Assembly (NCBI GenBank): GCA_910574995.1
Contig: CAJTCS010000001.1
Location: forward strand, 310,001-374,000
Origin: Oscillospiraceae bacterium
GTDB taxonomy: Bacteria > Bacillota > Clostridia > Oscillospirales > Acutalibacteraceae
Reading direction: 5' to 3'
DNA: 64,000 nucleotides
Shown one piece after another: positions 16,520 to 25,562 of this stretch. Within the stretch, counting starts at the first letter, position 1. Each line of letters starts with the position of its first letter. The translations under genes were made by a program, and so were the position numbers. Under the pieces are notes generated by a model, which did no database searches, was not told where the DNA came from, and saw nothing but the letters and a program-made list of their open reading frames with translations.

Positions 16520-17896
16520 TTAGGCGGGCATCACCAAGGTGATAATGCGCAGGACGAACAGGGCGAACGCGATCCACATGACAGGATGGACCGTTTTGGC
16601 CTTGCCGGTGCAGACCTTCAGGATGACCCAGGCCAAGATGCCGAACATGATGCCGTTGGCGATGGAATAGGTAAAGGGCATCATGACCAGGGCCAGGAAG
16701 CCGCCCACCACGTCGGCAATGTCGCCCTCAAACTTCATCTTCAGCACGGATTTCATCATCAACAGGCCCACAAACAACAGCGCCGGCGCTGTGGCAAAGC
16801 TGGGGATGGCCAGGAAGATGGGGGACAGGAACAGGGCCAGGATAAACATGACGGCGCTGGACACGGCGGTAAGGCCAGTGCGGCCGCCTTCGGCCACGCC
16901 GGCGGTGGACTCTACGTAGCTGGTGACAGTGGAAGTGCCCAGCACAGAACCGGCCACTGTGCCTACAGCGTCGCTCATCAGGGCCGCGCCGGCTTTGGGC
17001 AGTTTACCGTCCTTGGTCAACAGGCCGCCCTGGTCGGCCACGCCAATCAGGGTGCCCACCGTGTCGAACAGGTCCACAAACAGGAAAGCGAACACGATGG
17101 CTGCGAAATTCACAAGATGCTGGCCTACAAAGGCGAAGTCGAACTGGAAGAAAGTGGGGGCCAGGGAAGGGGGCAGGAAGCCGCCGCTGAAATTGGGGAC
17201 AAGGGAGTATACGCCCGCTTCCGGGTTGACCGCATACCAGCCGGTGAACTCAGCCAAAATGCCCAGCACCCAGGTGCCCAAAATGCCCCATAGGATGGCG
17301 CCCTTGACCTTGAAATGCCACAGGATGCCGATGAGGATGAGCCCAACGAAAGCCAGCGCCACCGGGGCGGAGCCCACGCTGCCCAAGGCAACCAGGGTCG
17401 AGCCGTCGTCGGAGACAAAGCCGGAACCCTGCAGGCCCACAAAAGCGATGAACAGCCCGATACCCGCCGAGATACCGTATTTCAGGTTGGCAGGGACAGA
17501 ATTGACCAAAGTCTCCCGGAACTTGAACAGGGAGAGGATGATGAAGATGACGCCCTCTACCAAAATGGCGGTCAGGGCCACTTTCCAGGGTTCGGAGACG
17601 CCCATTCCAGCCAGCGTGGGGCAAACGGTGAAAGCGAAGTAGGCGTTTAGGCCCATGCCGGAAGCCAAGGCCACGGGATAGTTGGCGAACACGCCCATAA
17701 TGATGGTGGCAAAAGCGGCGGACACGGCTGTGGCCGTGAACACCGCGCCCTGGTCCATGCCGGCGGCGGCCAGCATGGAGGGGTTGACCGCCAGAATGTA
17801 GGCCATGGACAGGAACGTGGTGATACCGGCGACAACCTCTGTCCGTACATCGGTGCCGTGCTCTTTGAGCTTAAAGAATTTTTTGATCTTTTCCAA
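16520..17896 (-). CDS. NCS2 family purine permease (AzgA/PbuG type)
   Basis: This 458-aa, strongly hydrophobic protein of about 12 membrane segments belongs to the AzgA branch of nucleobase:cation symporters. That branch imports hypoxanthine, guanine or adenine with protons. Family landmarks are VRTEVVAGITTFLSMAYILAVNP near the N-terminus, FANYPVALASGMGLNAYFAF, VDLFDTVGTLIGVADQGG and SSVTSYVESTAGVAEGGRTGL-like text (seen as GTSTVTSYVESTAGVAEGGR). The start is a TTG (17894-17896) preceded by AAAGGAG. The promoter lies about 190 nt upstream, leaving a long structured leader; I looked for a purine riboswitch there and did not recognise one. Confidence 0.92.
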   Translation of the reverse strand: MEKIKKFFKLKEHGTDVRTEVVAGITTFLSMAYILAVNPSMLAAAGMDQGAVFTATAVSAAFATIIMGVFANYPVALASGMGLNAYFAFTVCPTLAGMGVSEPWKVALTAILVEGVIFIILSLFKFRETLVNSVPANLKYGISAGIGLFIAFVGLQGSGFVSDDGSTLVALGSVGSAPVALAFVGLILIGILWHFKVKGAILWGILGTWVLGILAEFTGWYAVNPEAGVYSLVPNFSGGFLPPSLAPTFFQFDFAFVGQHLVNFAAIVFAFLFVDLFDTVGTLIGVADQGGLLTKDGKLPKAGAALMSDAVGTVAGSVLGTSTVTSYVESTAGVAEGGRTGLTAVSSAVMFILALFLSPIFLAIPSFATAPALLFVGLLMMKSVLKMKFEGDIADVVGGFLALVMMPFTYSIANGIMFGILAWVILKVCTGKAKTVHPVMWIAFALFVLRIITLVMPA

Positions 17897-18085
17897 CGCG
17901 ACTCACTCCTTTAACAATGGGGAAATGGGAAGGCGGCCTGGGAGGAACAGCGTTCCCGGACGCCTTGCGGATACAGCCGGCACACGTAAAAAATTTTGGC
18001 GCTTTTTTGCGCACGCTGGCTATAAAATGGGAAGGGCGCCCCAACCGACCGGAAAAGGGCGGGGCAGGACACTTTCCAATATTAT
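17897..18085 (-). other. Long 5' leader of the NCS2 permease transcript
   Basis: About 190 nt between the promoter and the TTG start. It contains a GCGC-AAAAAA-GCGC mini-hairpin followed by a T tract (around 17990-18012) and GC-rich inverted segments near 17935-17975. The conserved loops of the purine riboswitch are not visible. Its role is unknown. Confidence 0.4.
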
Positions 18086-18091
18086 ACCACT

Positions 18092-18120
18092 AGTATACTG
18101 GTTCCTTTATAAAAAAGCAA
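18092..18120 (-). promoter_or_regulatory. Sigma-A-type promoter for the NCS2 permease
   Basis: On the minus strand: TTGCTT, 17 bp, TATACT. A second TATAAT is found 8 bp further downstream. Confidence 0.6.
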
Positions 18121-18239
18121 TAGTCCCGTTACATTTTATTCACAATTATGGTTTGACCAGGCTTGCGCGCCCGCTGGCCGCAGGGGGCGGCCGGGGTAAA
18201 AATTCTTTGCGTTGGGCATGCCTTTTTCCAGCCGTCCTA

Positions 18240-18268
18240 TTGCAAACCGGCAATTTCTGGGATATAAT
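18240..18268 (+). promoter_or_regulatory. Sigma-A-type promoter for the SLH/NPCBM protein
   Basis: TTGCAA, 17 bp, then a perfect TATAAT, about 100 bp upstream of the ATG at 18368. An AGAGGAGG ribosome binding site follows. Confidence 0.75.
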
Positions 18269-18367
18269 CTTATAAACATAGGTGTTACACGGGTAAGAAG
18301 CCGGCGGCTTTGGGCTTCCTACGGTGGGCATAATGCACGGAAAAGTATAGAGGAGGAATGACAAAAC

Positions 18368-21300
18368 ATGATGAAAAAGAAAATACTGGCATGGTTGTTG
18401 ACGCTGTGCCTGTTGTCCGCGCTCTTGCCGGGCACAGCCCTGGCGGCCGGGAATCTGCCTTTCCGGGACGTAAAACCAGATGATTGGTTCTATAAGGACG
18501 TACAATACGTTTATGAAAACAGCCTGATGTCAGGCACAGGGGACACGACCTTCGACCCCAATGGCATTACTACCCGGGGCATGATCGTTTCGGTGCTGTA
18601 CCGCATAGAGGGGCGGCCAGAGGTTTCCGGCGGGAATTCCTTCCGGGACGTGGACCCCAGCATGTACTGCGCCAAGGCCATCACATGGGCCTCTCAAAAT
18701 AAGATCGTATCCGGCTATGAGGGCAACCGGTTCGGCCCTAACGACTCCATATCCCGAGAGCAGATGGCGGCTTTCCTGTACCGGTACGCCGCCTACAAGG
18801 GATATGACGTTTCTTCCTTTGCAAACCTGTCCGTATTCCCGGACGCGTATAAGGTCAGCGATTGGGCCTGGTCCCAGCTTTCCTGGGCAAACGCTGTGAA
18901 ATTGATACAGGGCACGGGCAAGGGCGAGCTGGCCCCCAAGGATTTCGCGTTCCGCTCCCAGGCGGCATCCATCTTGGCCCGGTTCTGCCGCCAGTTCGTC
19001 TCCGAAGACCCGGGATCGTATACGGTCACGTTTGACTGGAATTACCCCGGCGCAGAGGCGCCTTCCAAAGTAAACGTGCAGGCGGGGCAGGCTGTGCCCG
19101 CCCCGGCCGACCCCAGCCGCAGCGGCTATACCTTCGACGGCTGGTATACGGCGGAGGAGGGCGGCCAGCGTTTCAGCTTTGACACCGCCGTTATGGGGGA
19201 TATGACCTTGTACGCCCATTGGACGGCGGAAGCCCCCTCCCGCTATACGGTGACGTTCCACTTGAATTACCCAGACGCGGGGGTGTTCCGCACGGAGAGT
19301 GTGCAGCCGGGGCAGGTGGTGCCCGCCCCGGCCGACCCCAGCCGCGGCGGCTATACTTTCGGCGGCTGGTACACGGCGGCGGAGGGCGGCGAACGCTTCC
19401 GTTTTGACACCGCTATTATGGGGGATATGACCCTGTATGCCCACTGGACCACGGCCCAAACCTACACCGTGTCTTTTGACCTGAATTACCCGGGATCGGG
19501 CGTGTACAAGCAAGAGCATGTGGCCGAAGGCAACGCCTGCCCCGCCCCGGCCGACCCCAAACGGGGGGATTACATTTTCGGGGGCTGGTACACGGAAGCC
19601 CAGGACGGTGTACGGTATGATTTTACGGCGGGTGTGACGGGGGACATGACCCTGTATGCCCATTGGATCTATGACGGCATCGTGTATGCCAAGCCCTATC
19701 AGCACAGCAACTATATAGACCTGTACGAAGGGGACGACCCCCTGCGCACTTTCTCCATGATGGGGAGGCCATATACGCAGGGGCTGACCATGTCGGCGGC
19801 GTATTCCGGTGACACTACCGAAGTCCTGTACAGCCTGGAAGGTAAGTATAGGATGATGGGTTTCGACATAGGGTCTTTGGACAACAACGGTACTTCATCC
19901 AGCACGCTGTATGTGTATGCCGATGGGACATTGGTGGATACGATAGCGTTGACCTGGAATATGCCCACGTATCACTACAGCCTGAACGTAGAAGGCGTTA
20001 CCCAGCTGCGCTTTGCCCGGGAAGGGCGGTCCAGTTATGGATATGGTATGGCTAACACCATCCTGTATACGGAAGCTGACGTGGAAAAAGAAGGGCTGAC
20101 GGTCCCGGCCGTCTCTTCTCTGGAAGCCGTATTGGACAGCAACTTGTCCTCCGGGGCTGTGCTACCCTATCAGAACACGGGGTATATAACCCAGTATAAT
20201 GGGGAGGACCCTTTAAACACCTTCAGCATGATGGGCAATGCCTATGCCCAGGGATTGGCCCTGGAGGCGTCTTATTCCGGGGATACCACAGAGTTTATGT
20301 TCAATTTAGGGGGCCGGTTTGAGGAGTTCTCCGCTGTCATCGGGCACCTGGATAACAAAGGCACTGCGGCCGCAACCATAAATGTGTATGCGGATGGGGA
20401 GCTTGTTGAGCAGCTGCCGCTGACGGGCAACATGGCTTGTTATACCTACACGCTGAACGTGCAGGGTGTAAACCAGCTGCGCTTTACCCGGGAAGGGCGG
20501 TCCAGCTATGGCTATGGCCTAGCCAATATCACATTGGACACGGAAAGCACCCTGGCCGGCCCGCTGCAGTCGGATAAAACAGAGGTGCGGGAGACCAACC
20601 TGTCCTCCGGGGCTGTGCTGCCCTATCAGAACACGGGGTATATAACCCAGTATAACGGGGAGGACCCTTTAAACACCTTCAGCATGATGGGCAATGCCTA
20701 TGCCCAGGGGCTGGCCCTGGAGGCGTCTTATTCCGGGGATACCACAGAGTTCCTGTTCAACCTGGGGGGCGGGTTTCAAGAGTTCTCCGCTGTTATCGGG
20801 CACCTGGATAACAAGGGCACCTCGGCCGCAACCATAAATGTGTATGCGGATGGGGAGCTTGTTGAGCAGCTGCCGCTGGCTGGCAACATGGCTTGTTATA
20901 CCTACACGCTGAACGTGCAGGGTGTAAACCAGCTGCGCTTTACCCGGGAAGGGCGGTCCAGCTATGGCTATGGCTTAGCCAATATCACATTGGACACGGA
21001 AAGTACCCTGGCCGGCCCGCTGCAGTCGGATAAAACAGAGGTGCGGGAGACCAACCTGTCCTCCGGGCTTGTGCTGCCTTATCAGAACACAGGGTATATA
21101 ACCCAGTATAACGGGGAGGACCCTTTAAACACCTTCAGCATGATGGGCAATGCCTATGCCCAGGGGCTGGCCCTGGAGGCGTCTTATTCCGGGGATACCA
21201 CAGAGTTCCTGTTCAACCTGGGGGGCGGGTTTCAAGAGTTCTCCGCTGTCATCGGGCACCTGGATAACAAAGGCACCTCGGACGCAACCTTAAACGTGTA

Positions 21301-21454
21301 TGCGGATGGGGAGCTTGTCGAGCAGATACCCCTGACCGGCAATATGGCTTGTTATACCTACACGCTGGATGTGCAGGGTGTAAACCAGCTGCGCTTTACC
21401 CGGGAAGGGCGGTCCAGCTATGGCTACGGGCTGGCAAACATTACCCTTAGCTGA
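18368..21454 (+). CDS. Secreted surface protein: 3 SLH domains, 3 InlB-type repeats, 4 NPCBM-like modules
   Basis: This 1028-aa exported protein opens with a signal peptide (MMKKKILAWLLTLCLLSALL, cleavage near ALAA). Three S-layer-homology domains (about residues 29-205; PFRDVKPDDWFYKDVQYVYE is typical) should bind it to secondary cell-wall polymer. Three InlB/Listeria-Bacteroides repeats follow (about 217-430), each with GYTF.GWYTAEEGG and MTLYAHW. The C-terminal ~590 residues hold four NPCBM-like carbohydrate-binding modules (NTFSMMGNAYAQGLALEASY, FSAVIGHLDNKGT, INVYADGEL). The last three are nearly identical tandem copies of 152 residues. No catalytic domain is present, so I infer an adhesin or a glycan-binding surface protein. 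It is monocistronic, with its own promoter and terminator. Confidence 0.9.
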   Translation: MMKKKILAWLLTLCLLSALLPGTALAAGNLPFRDVKPDDWFYKDVQYVYENSLMSGTGDTTFDPNGITTRGMIVSVLYRIEGRPEVSGGNSFRDVDPSMYCAKAITWASQNKIVSGYEGNRFGPNDSISREQMAAFLYRYAAYKGYDVSSFANLSVFPDAYKVSDWAWSQLSWANAVKLIQGTGKGELAPKDFAFRSQAASILARFCRQFVSEDPGSYTVTFDWNYPGAEAPSKVNVQAGQAVPAPADPSRSGYTFDGWYTAEEGGQRFSFDTAVMGDMTLYAHWTAEAPSRYTVTFHLNYPDAGVFRTESVQPGQVVPAPADPSRGGYTFGGWYTAAEGGERFRFDTAIMGDMTLYAHWTTAQTYTVSFDLNYPGSGVYKQEHVAEGNACPAPADPKRGDYIFGGWYTEAQDGVRYDFTAGVTGDMTLYAHWIYDGIVYAKPYQHSNYIDLYEGDDPLRTFSMMGRPYTQGLTMSAAYSGDTTEVLYSLEGKYRMMGFDIGSLDNNGTSSSTLYVYADGTLVDTIALTWNMPTYHYSLNVEGVTQLRFAREGRSSYGYGMANTILYTEADVEKEGLTVPAVSSLEAVLDSNLSSGAVLPYQNTGYITQYNGEDPLNTFSMMGNAYAQGLALEASYSGDTTEFMFNLGGRFEEFSAVIGHLDNKGTAAATINVYADGELVEQLPLTGNMACYTYTLNVQGVNQLRFTREGRSSYGYGLANITLDTESTLAGPLQSDKTEVRETNLSSGAVLPYQNTGYITQYNGEDPLNTFSMMGNAYAQGLALEASYSGDTTEFLFNLGGGFQEFSAVIGHLDNKGTSAATINVYADGELVEQLPLAGNMACYTYTLNVQGVNQLRFTREGRSSYGYGLANITLDTESTLAGPLQSDKTEVRETNLSSGLVLPYQNTGYITQYNGEDPLNTFSMMGNAYAQGLALEASYSGDTTEFLFNLGGGFQEFSAVIGHLDNKGTSDATLNVYADGELVEQIPLTGNMACYTYTLDVQGVNQLRFTREGRSSYGYGLANITLS
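20141..21451 (+). repeat. Tandem coding repeat, 456-bp unit, three copies
   Basis: Copies begin at 20141, 20597 and 21053, each with an AACTTGTCCTCCGGG-like start; the third lacks the tail. Spacing is exactly 456 bp (152 codons) and nucleotide identity is very high, including silent positions, which points to recent duplication or gene conversion. Confidence 0.9.
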
Positions 21455-21498
21455 GAAGGTCTGGGCAGAAATTGAACCAAAGGAAATAAGGTAGAGAA

Positions 21499-21534
21499 GG
21501 GCCCCAGGGCAAAAAGCCCTGGGGGCCCTTTTTT
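21499..21534 (+). terminator. Rho-independent terminator after the SLH/NPCBM gene
   Basis: A 12-bp stem GGGCCCCAGGGC / GCCCTGGGGGCCC with an AAAAA loop, followed by TTTTTT. Confidence 0.92.
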
Positions 21535-21604
21535 GCTGGGCATGGCCATGGCGGAGCGGGCCGCTGTCCCAGGGCGTTCTTTTCGTTATTTACCATTTAT
21601 ATCG

Positions 21605-21634
21605 TTGACAAACCCCTGCCAGGTGGCCTATAAT
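21605..21634 (+). promoter_or_regulatory. Sigma-A-type promoter for the chemoreceptor gene
   Basis: Perfect TTGACA, 18 bp, perfect TATAAT, about 110 bp upstream of the start. This chemoreceptor is therefore driven by a vegetative rather than a sigma-D promoter. Confidence 0.8.
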
Positions 21635-21741
21635 AAATTAAAGTTTTTTAGAGCGGCCCCCAGCCTCCAGCTTTGCTGTTGCCTTGGGAGCTGTGCTAAG
21701 GCTTGCCTGGAAACCGGATGAAGCGAAACAGGGGTGTATTG

Positions 21742-23718
21742 ATGATGAAAAGTATCCGCAGGAAAATCACAACATGTTTGATCGCCACAGTGCTTGCCGC
21801 CTTGTTGGCGGTAGGGGCTTTTAGCATGGTGCTGAACTACCGGAGCACCTTGTCTACGGTGGAACAGATGATGGGGGAAACGGCCGTGCTGGCAGGCGGG
21901 CGCATCCAACAGGAGTTGACGGCCTACCGGAACGTTGCCATGGACACGGGCTGCATCCCCCAGCTTTCCGATAGCGGGGTGCCTGTGGAAGAAAAGCGCG
22001 CTATCATAGACGAGCGGGTGGGCATGCACGGCTTCCAGCGCGGCAACATCGTGGGCGCGGACGGCATCAGCATATTTGATGGGAACGACTACTCCGACCG
22101 GGAATATGTGCGGCAGGCCATGGCGGGGAACGTATATGTATCAGAACCGCTTATCAGCAAGATTACCGGCGAGCTCTCCATTATGGTGGCCGCCCCCCTA
22201 TATGACGGCGGCCGGCAGGGCGGGGATATTATTGGCGTTGTGTATTTTGTGCCCTCCGAGACTTTCCTCAATGACATTGTCTCTTCTGTCAAGGTCAGCG
22301 AAAGCAGCCATGCTTATATGATCAATAAGGATGGCGACACCATTGCCGACAACACCCTGGAGACCATCACCACCCAGAATATTGAGCGCGAAGCCCAAAA
22401 AGACCCGTCCCTACAGGAGCTGGCGGATATCCATACGGCCATGCGCCAAGGAGGCAGTGGGTTTGGCAGCTTCCAGGCGGCAGATGGGCCCCGTTTTGCG
22501 GCCTATGCCCCGGTAGGCGGGACAGACGGCTGGAGCGTGGCAGTGACGGCCATGAAAAAGGATTATCTTGCCGATACATATTTTGGCATGTTTATCAATG
22601 TGGGGGTTATGCTGCTCTCTATCCTGGCTTCTATCGTAGTGGCCATAAAGCTTTCCAGCAACATCAGCGTGCCCATGCAGGCCTGCGCCCGGCGCATGAA
22701 GCAGCTGGTGGCGGGCGACCTAGAGTCCCCTGTACCCCAGGCCCATGGGCAGGACGAGACCGCCGACCTGACGCGGTCTACTGGAGAGCTGGTGGCGGGC
22801 CTGCACACCATTATCCAGGATATCAGCTACCTGCTGACAGAAATGGCGGGGAAGAACTTTGATGTGGCGTCCTCCCACCGGGACGCGTATGTGGGCAGCT
22901 TCCAGGGGATATTGGAAGCCATGCGTACCTTGAAGATCCAGCTGAGCACGACCATACGCCAAATCGACGGGGCTGCGGGGCAGGTATCTGCCGCCAGCGG
23001 CCAGGTTTCCACCGGTGCGCAGACTTTAAGCCAGGGCTCTGTAACGCAGGCCAGTTCTGTGCAAGAGCTGGCCGCTACGATCGCCGACATTTCCTCCAGC
23101 GCCCAACGCACTGCTTCCGCGGCCGAGGAAGCAGGCCATTTTGTAGAGCAGGCGGGGGCGCAGCTGGGTACCAGCGTGAAATATGTGGGCGAGCTTAACG
23201 GCGCTATGGAAAAGATATCCCATTCCTCTGAAGAGATTTCCGTTATCATTGGCACCATAGAGGATATCGCTTTCCAGACCAACATCCTGGCCTTGAACGC
23301 CGCTGTGGAAGCCGCGCGCGCAGGGAGCTCTGGCAAGGGCTTTGCCGTAGTGGCAGACGAGGTGCGGAATTTGGCGTCCAAGTCCGACGAGGCCGCTAAG
23401 GCCACCAAGGATTTGATCGAGCGTTCCATTTCCGCTGTCAATGAAGGCAACGGGACTGTAGCCAAGGTCACCGAAGCCCTAGAGCGTACCAGTGCTTTGG
23501 CAGGCAACGTGACCACCCAGATGGACATTGTGGTGGAAGCCGTGGAGAACCAGACGGAAGCCATCACCCAAGTGACCGAGGGGATCGACCAGATTGCCTC
23601 TGTGGTACAGATGAACAGTGCTACCTCGGAGGAAAGTGCCGCCGCCAGCCAGCAGCTTTCGGCGGAGGCAACCAGCCTAAAGCAGCTGGTGGAGCAGTTT
23701 ACCCTTGCAAAAGAGTAA
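21742..23718 (+). CDS. Methyl-accepting chemotaxis protein with dCache-type sensor
   Basis: This is a 658-aa transmembrane chemoreceptor. TM1 is at about residues 8-30 ([20 protein letters not shown]). An extracytoplasmic dCache-like sensor follows ([33 protein letters not shown]), then TM2 ([20 protein letters not shown]) and a HAMP domain ([20 protein letters not shown]). The long coiled-coil signalling domain has the conserved hairpin tip [20 protein letters not shown] and [15 protein letters not shown] chose the ATG at 21742, just after GGGGTG; ATGs at 21703, 21718 and 21745 are alternatives. The ligand is unknown; dCache receptors often bind amino acids or carboxylates. Its che partners lie about 25 kb away in this window. 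Confidence 0.92.
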   Translation: MMKSIRRKITTCLIATVLAALLAVGAFSMVLNYRSTLSTVEQMMGETAVLAGGRIQQELTAYRNVAMDTGCIPQLSDSGVPVEEKRAIIDERVGMHGFQRGNIVGADGISIFDGNDYSDREYVRQAMAGNVYVSEPLISKITGELSIMVAAPLYDGGRQGGDIIGVVYFVPSETFLNDIVSSVKVSESSHAYMINKDGDTIADNTLETITTQNIEREAQKDPSLQELADIHTAMRQGGSGFGSFQAADGPRFAAYAPVGGTDGWSVAVTAMKKDYLADTYFGMFINVGVMLLSILASIVVAIKLSSNISVPMQACARRMKQLVAGDLESPVPQAHGQDETADLTRSTGELVAGLHTIIQDISYLLTEMAGKNFDVASSHRDAYVGSFQGILEAMRTLKIQLSTTIRQIDGAAGQVSAASGQVSTGAQTLSQGSVTQASSVQELAATIADISSSAQRTASAAEEAGHFVEQAGAQLGTSVKYVGELNGAMEKISHSSEEISVIIGTIEDIAFQTNILALNAAVEAARAGSSGKGFAVVADEVRNLASKSDEAAKATKDLIERSISAVNEGNGTVAKVTEALERTSALAGNVTTQMDIVVEAVENQTEAITQVTEGIDQIASVVQMNSATSEESAAASQQLSAEATSLKQLVEQFTLAKE

Positions 23719-23784
23719 GGCTGCCCGAAAGACGAACCCATGATCCCCAGCGGCCCAGCCCCCATAGGCGGGCGGCACAGGGAA

Positions 23785-23819
23785 GGGGCCCTGCCTTTTA
23801 CTGGCAGGGCCCCTTTTTT
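23785..23819 (+). terminator. Rho-independent terminator after the chemoreceptor gene
   Basis: An 11-bp GGGGCCCTGCC / GGCAGGGCCCC stem, loop TTTTACT, followed by TTTTTT. Confidence 0.92.
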
Positions 23820-23895
23820 GTCAGGGTATTATGGGTTGGCGTGCTTGCTGAAGGGCGGCTTTTTGTATCCCGCTTGGGGGATACGGCTGGCACGG

Positions 23896-24792
23896 CTATG
23901 CCCGCCCTTCCAGGAACCCCTCTACCTCTGCGCGGCTGGGGATGGAAGGCGCAGCGCCCTGCCGGGTTATGGCAAGGGCGGCGGCAGCGGCGGCCCGCTC
24001 CATAGAACGCCCCAAAGGCAGGCCTTGGGCCAGGCCAGCCGCAAAATATCCCAGGAAGGTGTCGCCCGCCGCCGTAGTGTCTACCGGCTTTACCGGGCAA
24101 CAGGGCTGGTAGACGGCGTCCCCTTTTGCTGGCTGGCAGAACGCCCCCTCGCCCCCCAGGGTGAGCACCGCACCTGTCTGGGGGAAGCGTGCCGCTAGCG
24201 CCCGCAGAATGGCGTGGCTTTCCTGTTCGCCCGTTATCTGCCGCCCTTCCACTTCATTGAGAACCAGCCAGCGTACCTGGGATAGGCTGCAGCCCAGCAA
24301 GGCCTGGTCACAGGGGGAAGGGTTCAGGATGATGTCCAGCCCATGCTGGGCGGCCCGCTGTATAAGGTAATCTAGGTTGTTGATCTCGTTTTGCAGGATG
24401 AGCAGGTCGCCAGCCGCAAACTGGGACAGCACCTTGTCAATGTGCGCCTGGCTGATGGCTCGGTTGCTCCCGCCAAAGAGCACGATACTGTTCTGCCCCT
24501 GGGCGTCCACCTGGATGAAGGTGTGGCCGGTCTCCCGCTGGGACTTTTCAATAAACCGGCTGTCCACACCATAGGCTGCACAGGCGGCCAGCAGGCCATC
24601 CCCATCGGGCCCCACCATCCCGGCATGGTATATGTAGACGCCGGCCCGGCTGACGGCAACCGACTGGTTGAACCCCTTGCCGCCATAGTAGACCTCCCGC
24701 CCGGAGGAAGCAACGGTCTCCCCAGGTGCGGCGATGTGGCTTACCGAATAGACGTAGTCAATATTAAGAGAACCGAAATTCAGTACGCGCAC
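23896..24792 (-). CDS. Ribokinase-family (PfkB) carbohydrate kinase
   Basis: This 298-aa cytoplasmic kinase of the PfkB family has the N-terminal sugar-binding text NFGSLNIDYVYSV, the GG motif YYGGKGFNQSVAVSRAG, and the C-terminal catalytic and anion-hole motif PVDTTAAGDTFLGYFAAGL with the catalytic aspartate. Length and motifs fit ribokinase (D-ribose to ribose-5-phosphate), but related nucleoside or sugar kinases cannot be excluded because no transporter or isomerase is adjacent. Translation starts at a GTG (24790-24792) preceded by an AGGAGG ribosome binding site. The promoter at 24966-24995 leaves a leader of about 170 nt. Confidence 0.88.
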   Translation of the reverse strand: MRVLNFGSLNIDYVYSVSHIAAPGETVASSGREVYYGGKGFNQSVAVSRAGVYIYHAGMVGPDGDGLLAACAAYGVDSRFIEKSQRETGHTFIQVDAQGQNSIVLFGGSNRAISQAHIDKVLSQFAAGDLLILQNEINNLDYLIQRAAQHGLDIILNPSPCDQALLGCSLSQVRWLVLNEVEGRQITGEQESHAILRALAARFPQTGAVLTLGGEGAFCQPAKGDAVYQPCCPVKPVDTTAAGDTFLGYFAAGLAQGLPLGRSMERAAAAAALAITRQGAAPSIPSRAEVEGFLEGRA

Positions 24793-24965
24793 AAGCGTCC
24801 CTCCTCATAGGCTCACATAGCCTGAAAATATTATTTTGCAAGATGCAGGGCGCGGCTGGGCAATATCCGAAAGGCATGTTTTACCGGGCAAGCCCTGTTT
24901 AAAAGGCGTTAAGGGTTTCAACTGGGTTTGTCCAGAGGAAAGCCCCTCTTCCATTTTGCACAGCC

Positions 24966-24995
24966 ATTATATCATGGGTGGCTAAGGGGTGTAAA
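24966..24995 (-). promoter_or_regulatory. Sigma-A-type promoter for the ribokinase gene
   Basis: On the minus strand: TTTACA, 18 bp, perfect TATAAT. Confidence 0.65.
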
Positions 24996-25071
24996 GGGCT
25001 TGGCAGGGCTGGGAGCGTCCATACCGCATTCTTTTTTTAAGGCTACCAAAGTGGCGGGCGTATCCATATTT

Positions 25072-25121
25072 TGCCGCCCGGTTCAAAAGCAGTATACCTC
25101 TTTTAAACCGCGTTAACTATA
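25072..25121 (-). repeat. Partial copy of the dispersed inverted-repeat element
   Basis: Read on the minus strand it begins TATAGTTAACGCGGTTTAAA and continues through CTTTTGAACCGGGCGGCAAA, closely matching the first ~50 bp of the complete element at 26898-27002. The distal end is not found. Confidence 0.6.
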
Positions 25122-25242
25122 ACAAATGACCAAACCCTTTATGGATCTGTATTTCCTTTTCAAAACAACCCCATATGGGTCATCCCGTGGCGGTCGGTTA
25201 TAACATAAGCGCGCAGCGCCCTGTTTGCCTCCATTGAACGCC

Positions 25243-25270
25243 AAAAAACCGCGCAGCCGCGCGGTTTTTT
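25243..25270. terminator. Symmetric terminator downstream of tRNA-Ser
   Basis: AAAAAA-CCGCGC-AGCC-GCGCGG-TTTTTT. It can act in both directions; on the minus strand it lies 30 bp past the tRNA 3' end. Confidence 0.8.
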
Positions 25271-25299
25271 GAGCGAATATCTTTTTTATATCCGCAGGA

Positions 25300-25391
25300 T
25301 GGCGGAGGAGAAGGGATTTGAACCCTTGCGCCGGCGTTACCGGCCTACTGGTGTTCGAAGCCAGACCCTTCAACCACTTGGGTACTCCTCC
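25300..25391 (-). tRNA. tRNA-Ser (anticodon CGA)
   Basis: The minus strand folds as a class II tRNA: 7-bp acceptor GGAGGAG / CTCCTCC, discriminator G and an encoded CCA (25300-25302). There is a CCC/GGG D stem, anticodon loop TTCGAAC giving anticodon CGA, a long variable arm (GGCCGGTAACGCCGGC-like) and a T arm AAGGG-TTCAAAT-CCCTT. The long variable arm and anticodon identify serine, reading UCG codons. The last base pair of the anticodon stem (31-39) appears as C-A. A strong promoter and terminator flank it, so it is transcribed alone. Confidence 0.95.
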
Positions 25392-25403
25392 AGTTACCCT
25401 TTT

Positions 25404-25432
25404 ATTCTAGCTTCTATTGGGGGAAAAGTCAA
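25404..25432 (-). promoter_or_regulatory. Promoter for tRNA-Ser
   Basis: On the minus strand: TTGACT, 17 bp, TAGAAT, ending 12 bp before the tRNA 5' end. Confidence 0.8.
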
Positions 25433-25449
25433 GTATTTTTGGCGAAAGG

Positions 25450-25479
25450 TTGACATATGTAGGGGAAAAGTAGTAAAAT
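25450..25479 (+). promoter_or_regulatory. Promoter for the solute-binding lipoprotein gene
   Basis: TTGACA, 18 bp, TAAAAT; divergent from the tRNA promoter. Confidence 0.7.
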
Positions 25480-25562
25480 ACAAAAGTAATTATAATTTTA
25501 CCTTTTGCGCGGCCTTGCCCTGGCGGGGCACTGCATACAAGAAAGTGAGTTGTGGTGCATTT

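Larger units (their letters stand above)
24793..25242. other. Intergenic region upstream of the ribokinase gene
   Basis: Holds the ribokinase leader (24793-24960), its promoter and a half copy of the dispersed inverted repeat (25072-25121). The leader contains short inverted segments but no riboswitch or operator I can name. Nothing recognised lies in 25122-25242. Confidence 0.5.

Noticed and set aside
17897-18085. Purine riboswitch upstream of the NCS2 permease
   Set aside because: The conserved J2/3 and loop motifs of the purine riboswitch are not present on either strand by eye.
20141-21451. CRISPR array
   Set aside because: The 456-bp repeats are in-frame coding modules of a surface protein; no short repeat-spacer pattern and no cas genes.
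25269-25562. N-terminal extension of the solute-binding lipoprotein frame
   Set aside because: This stretch covers the tRNA gene and two promoters; the signal peptide begins at 25563.
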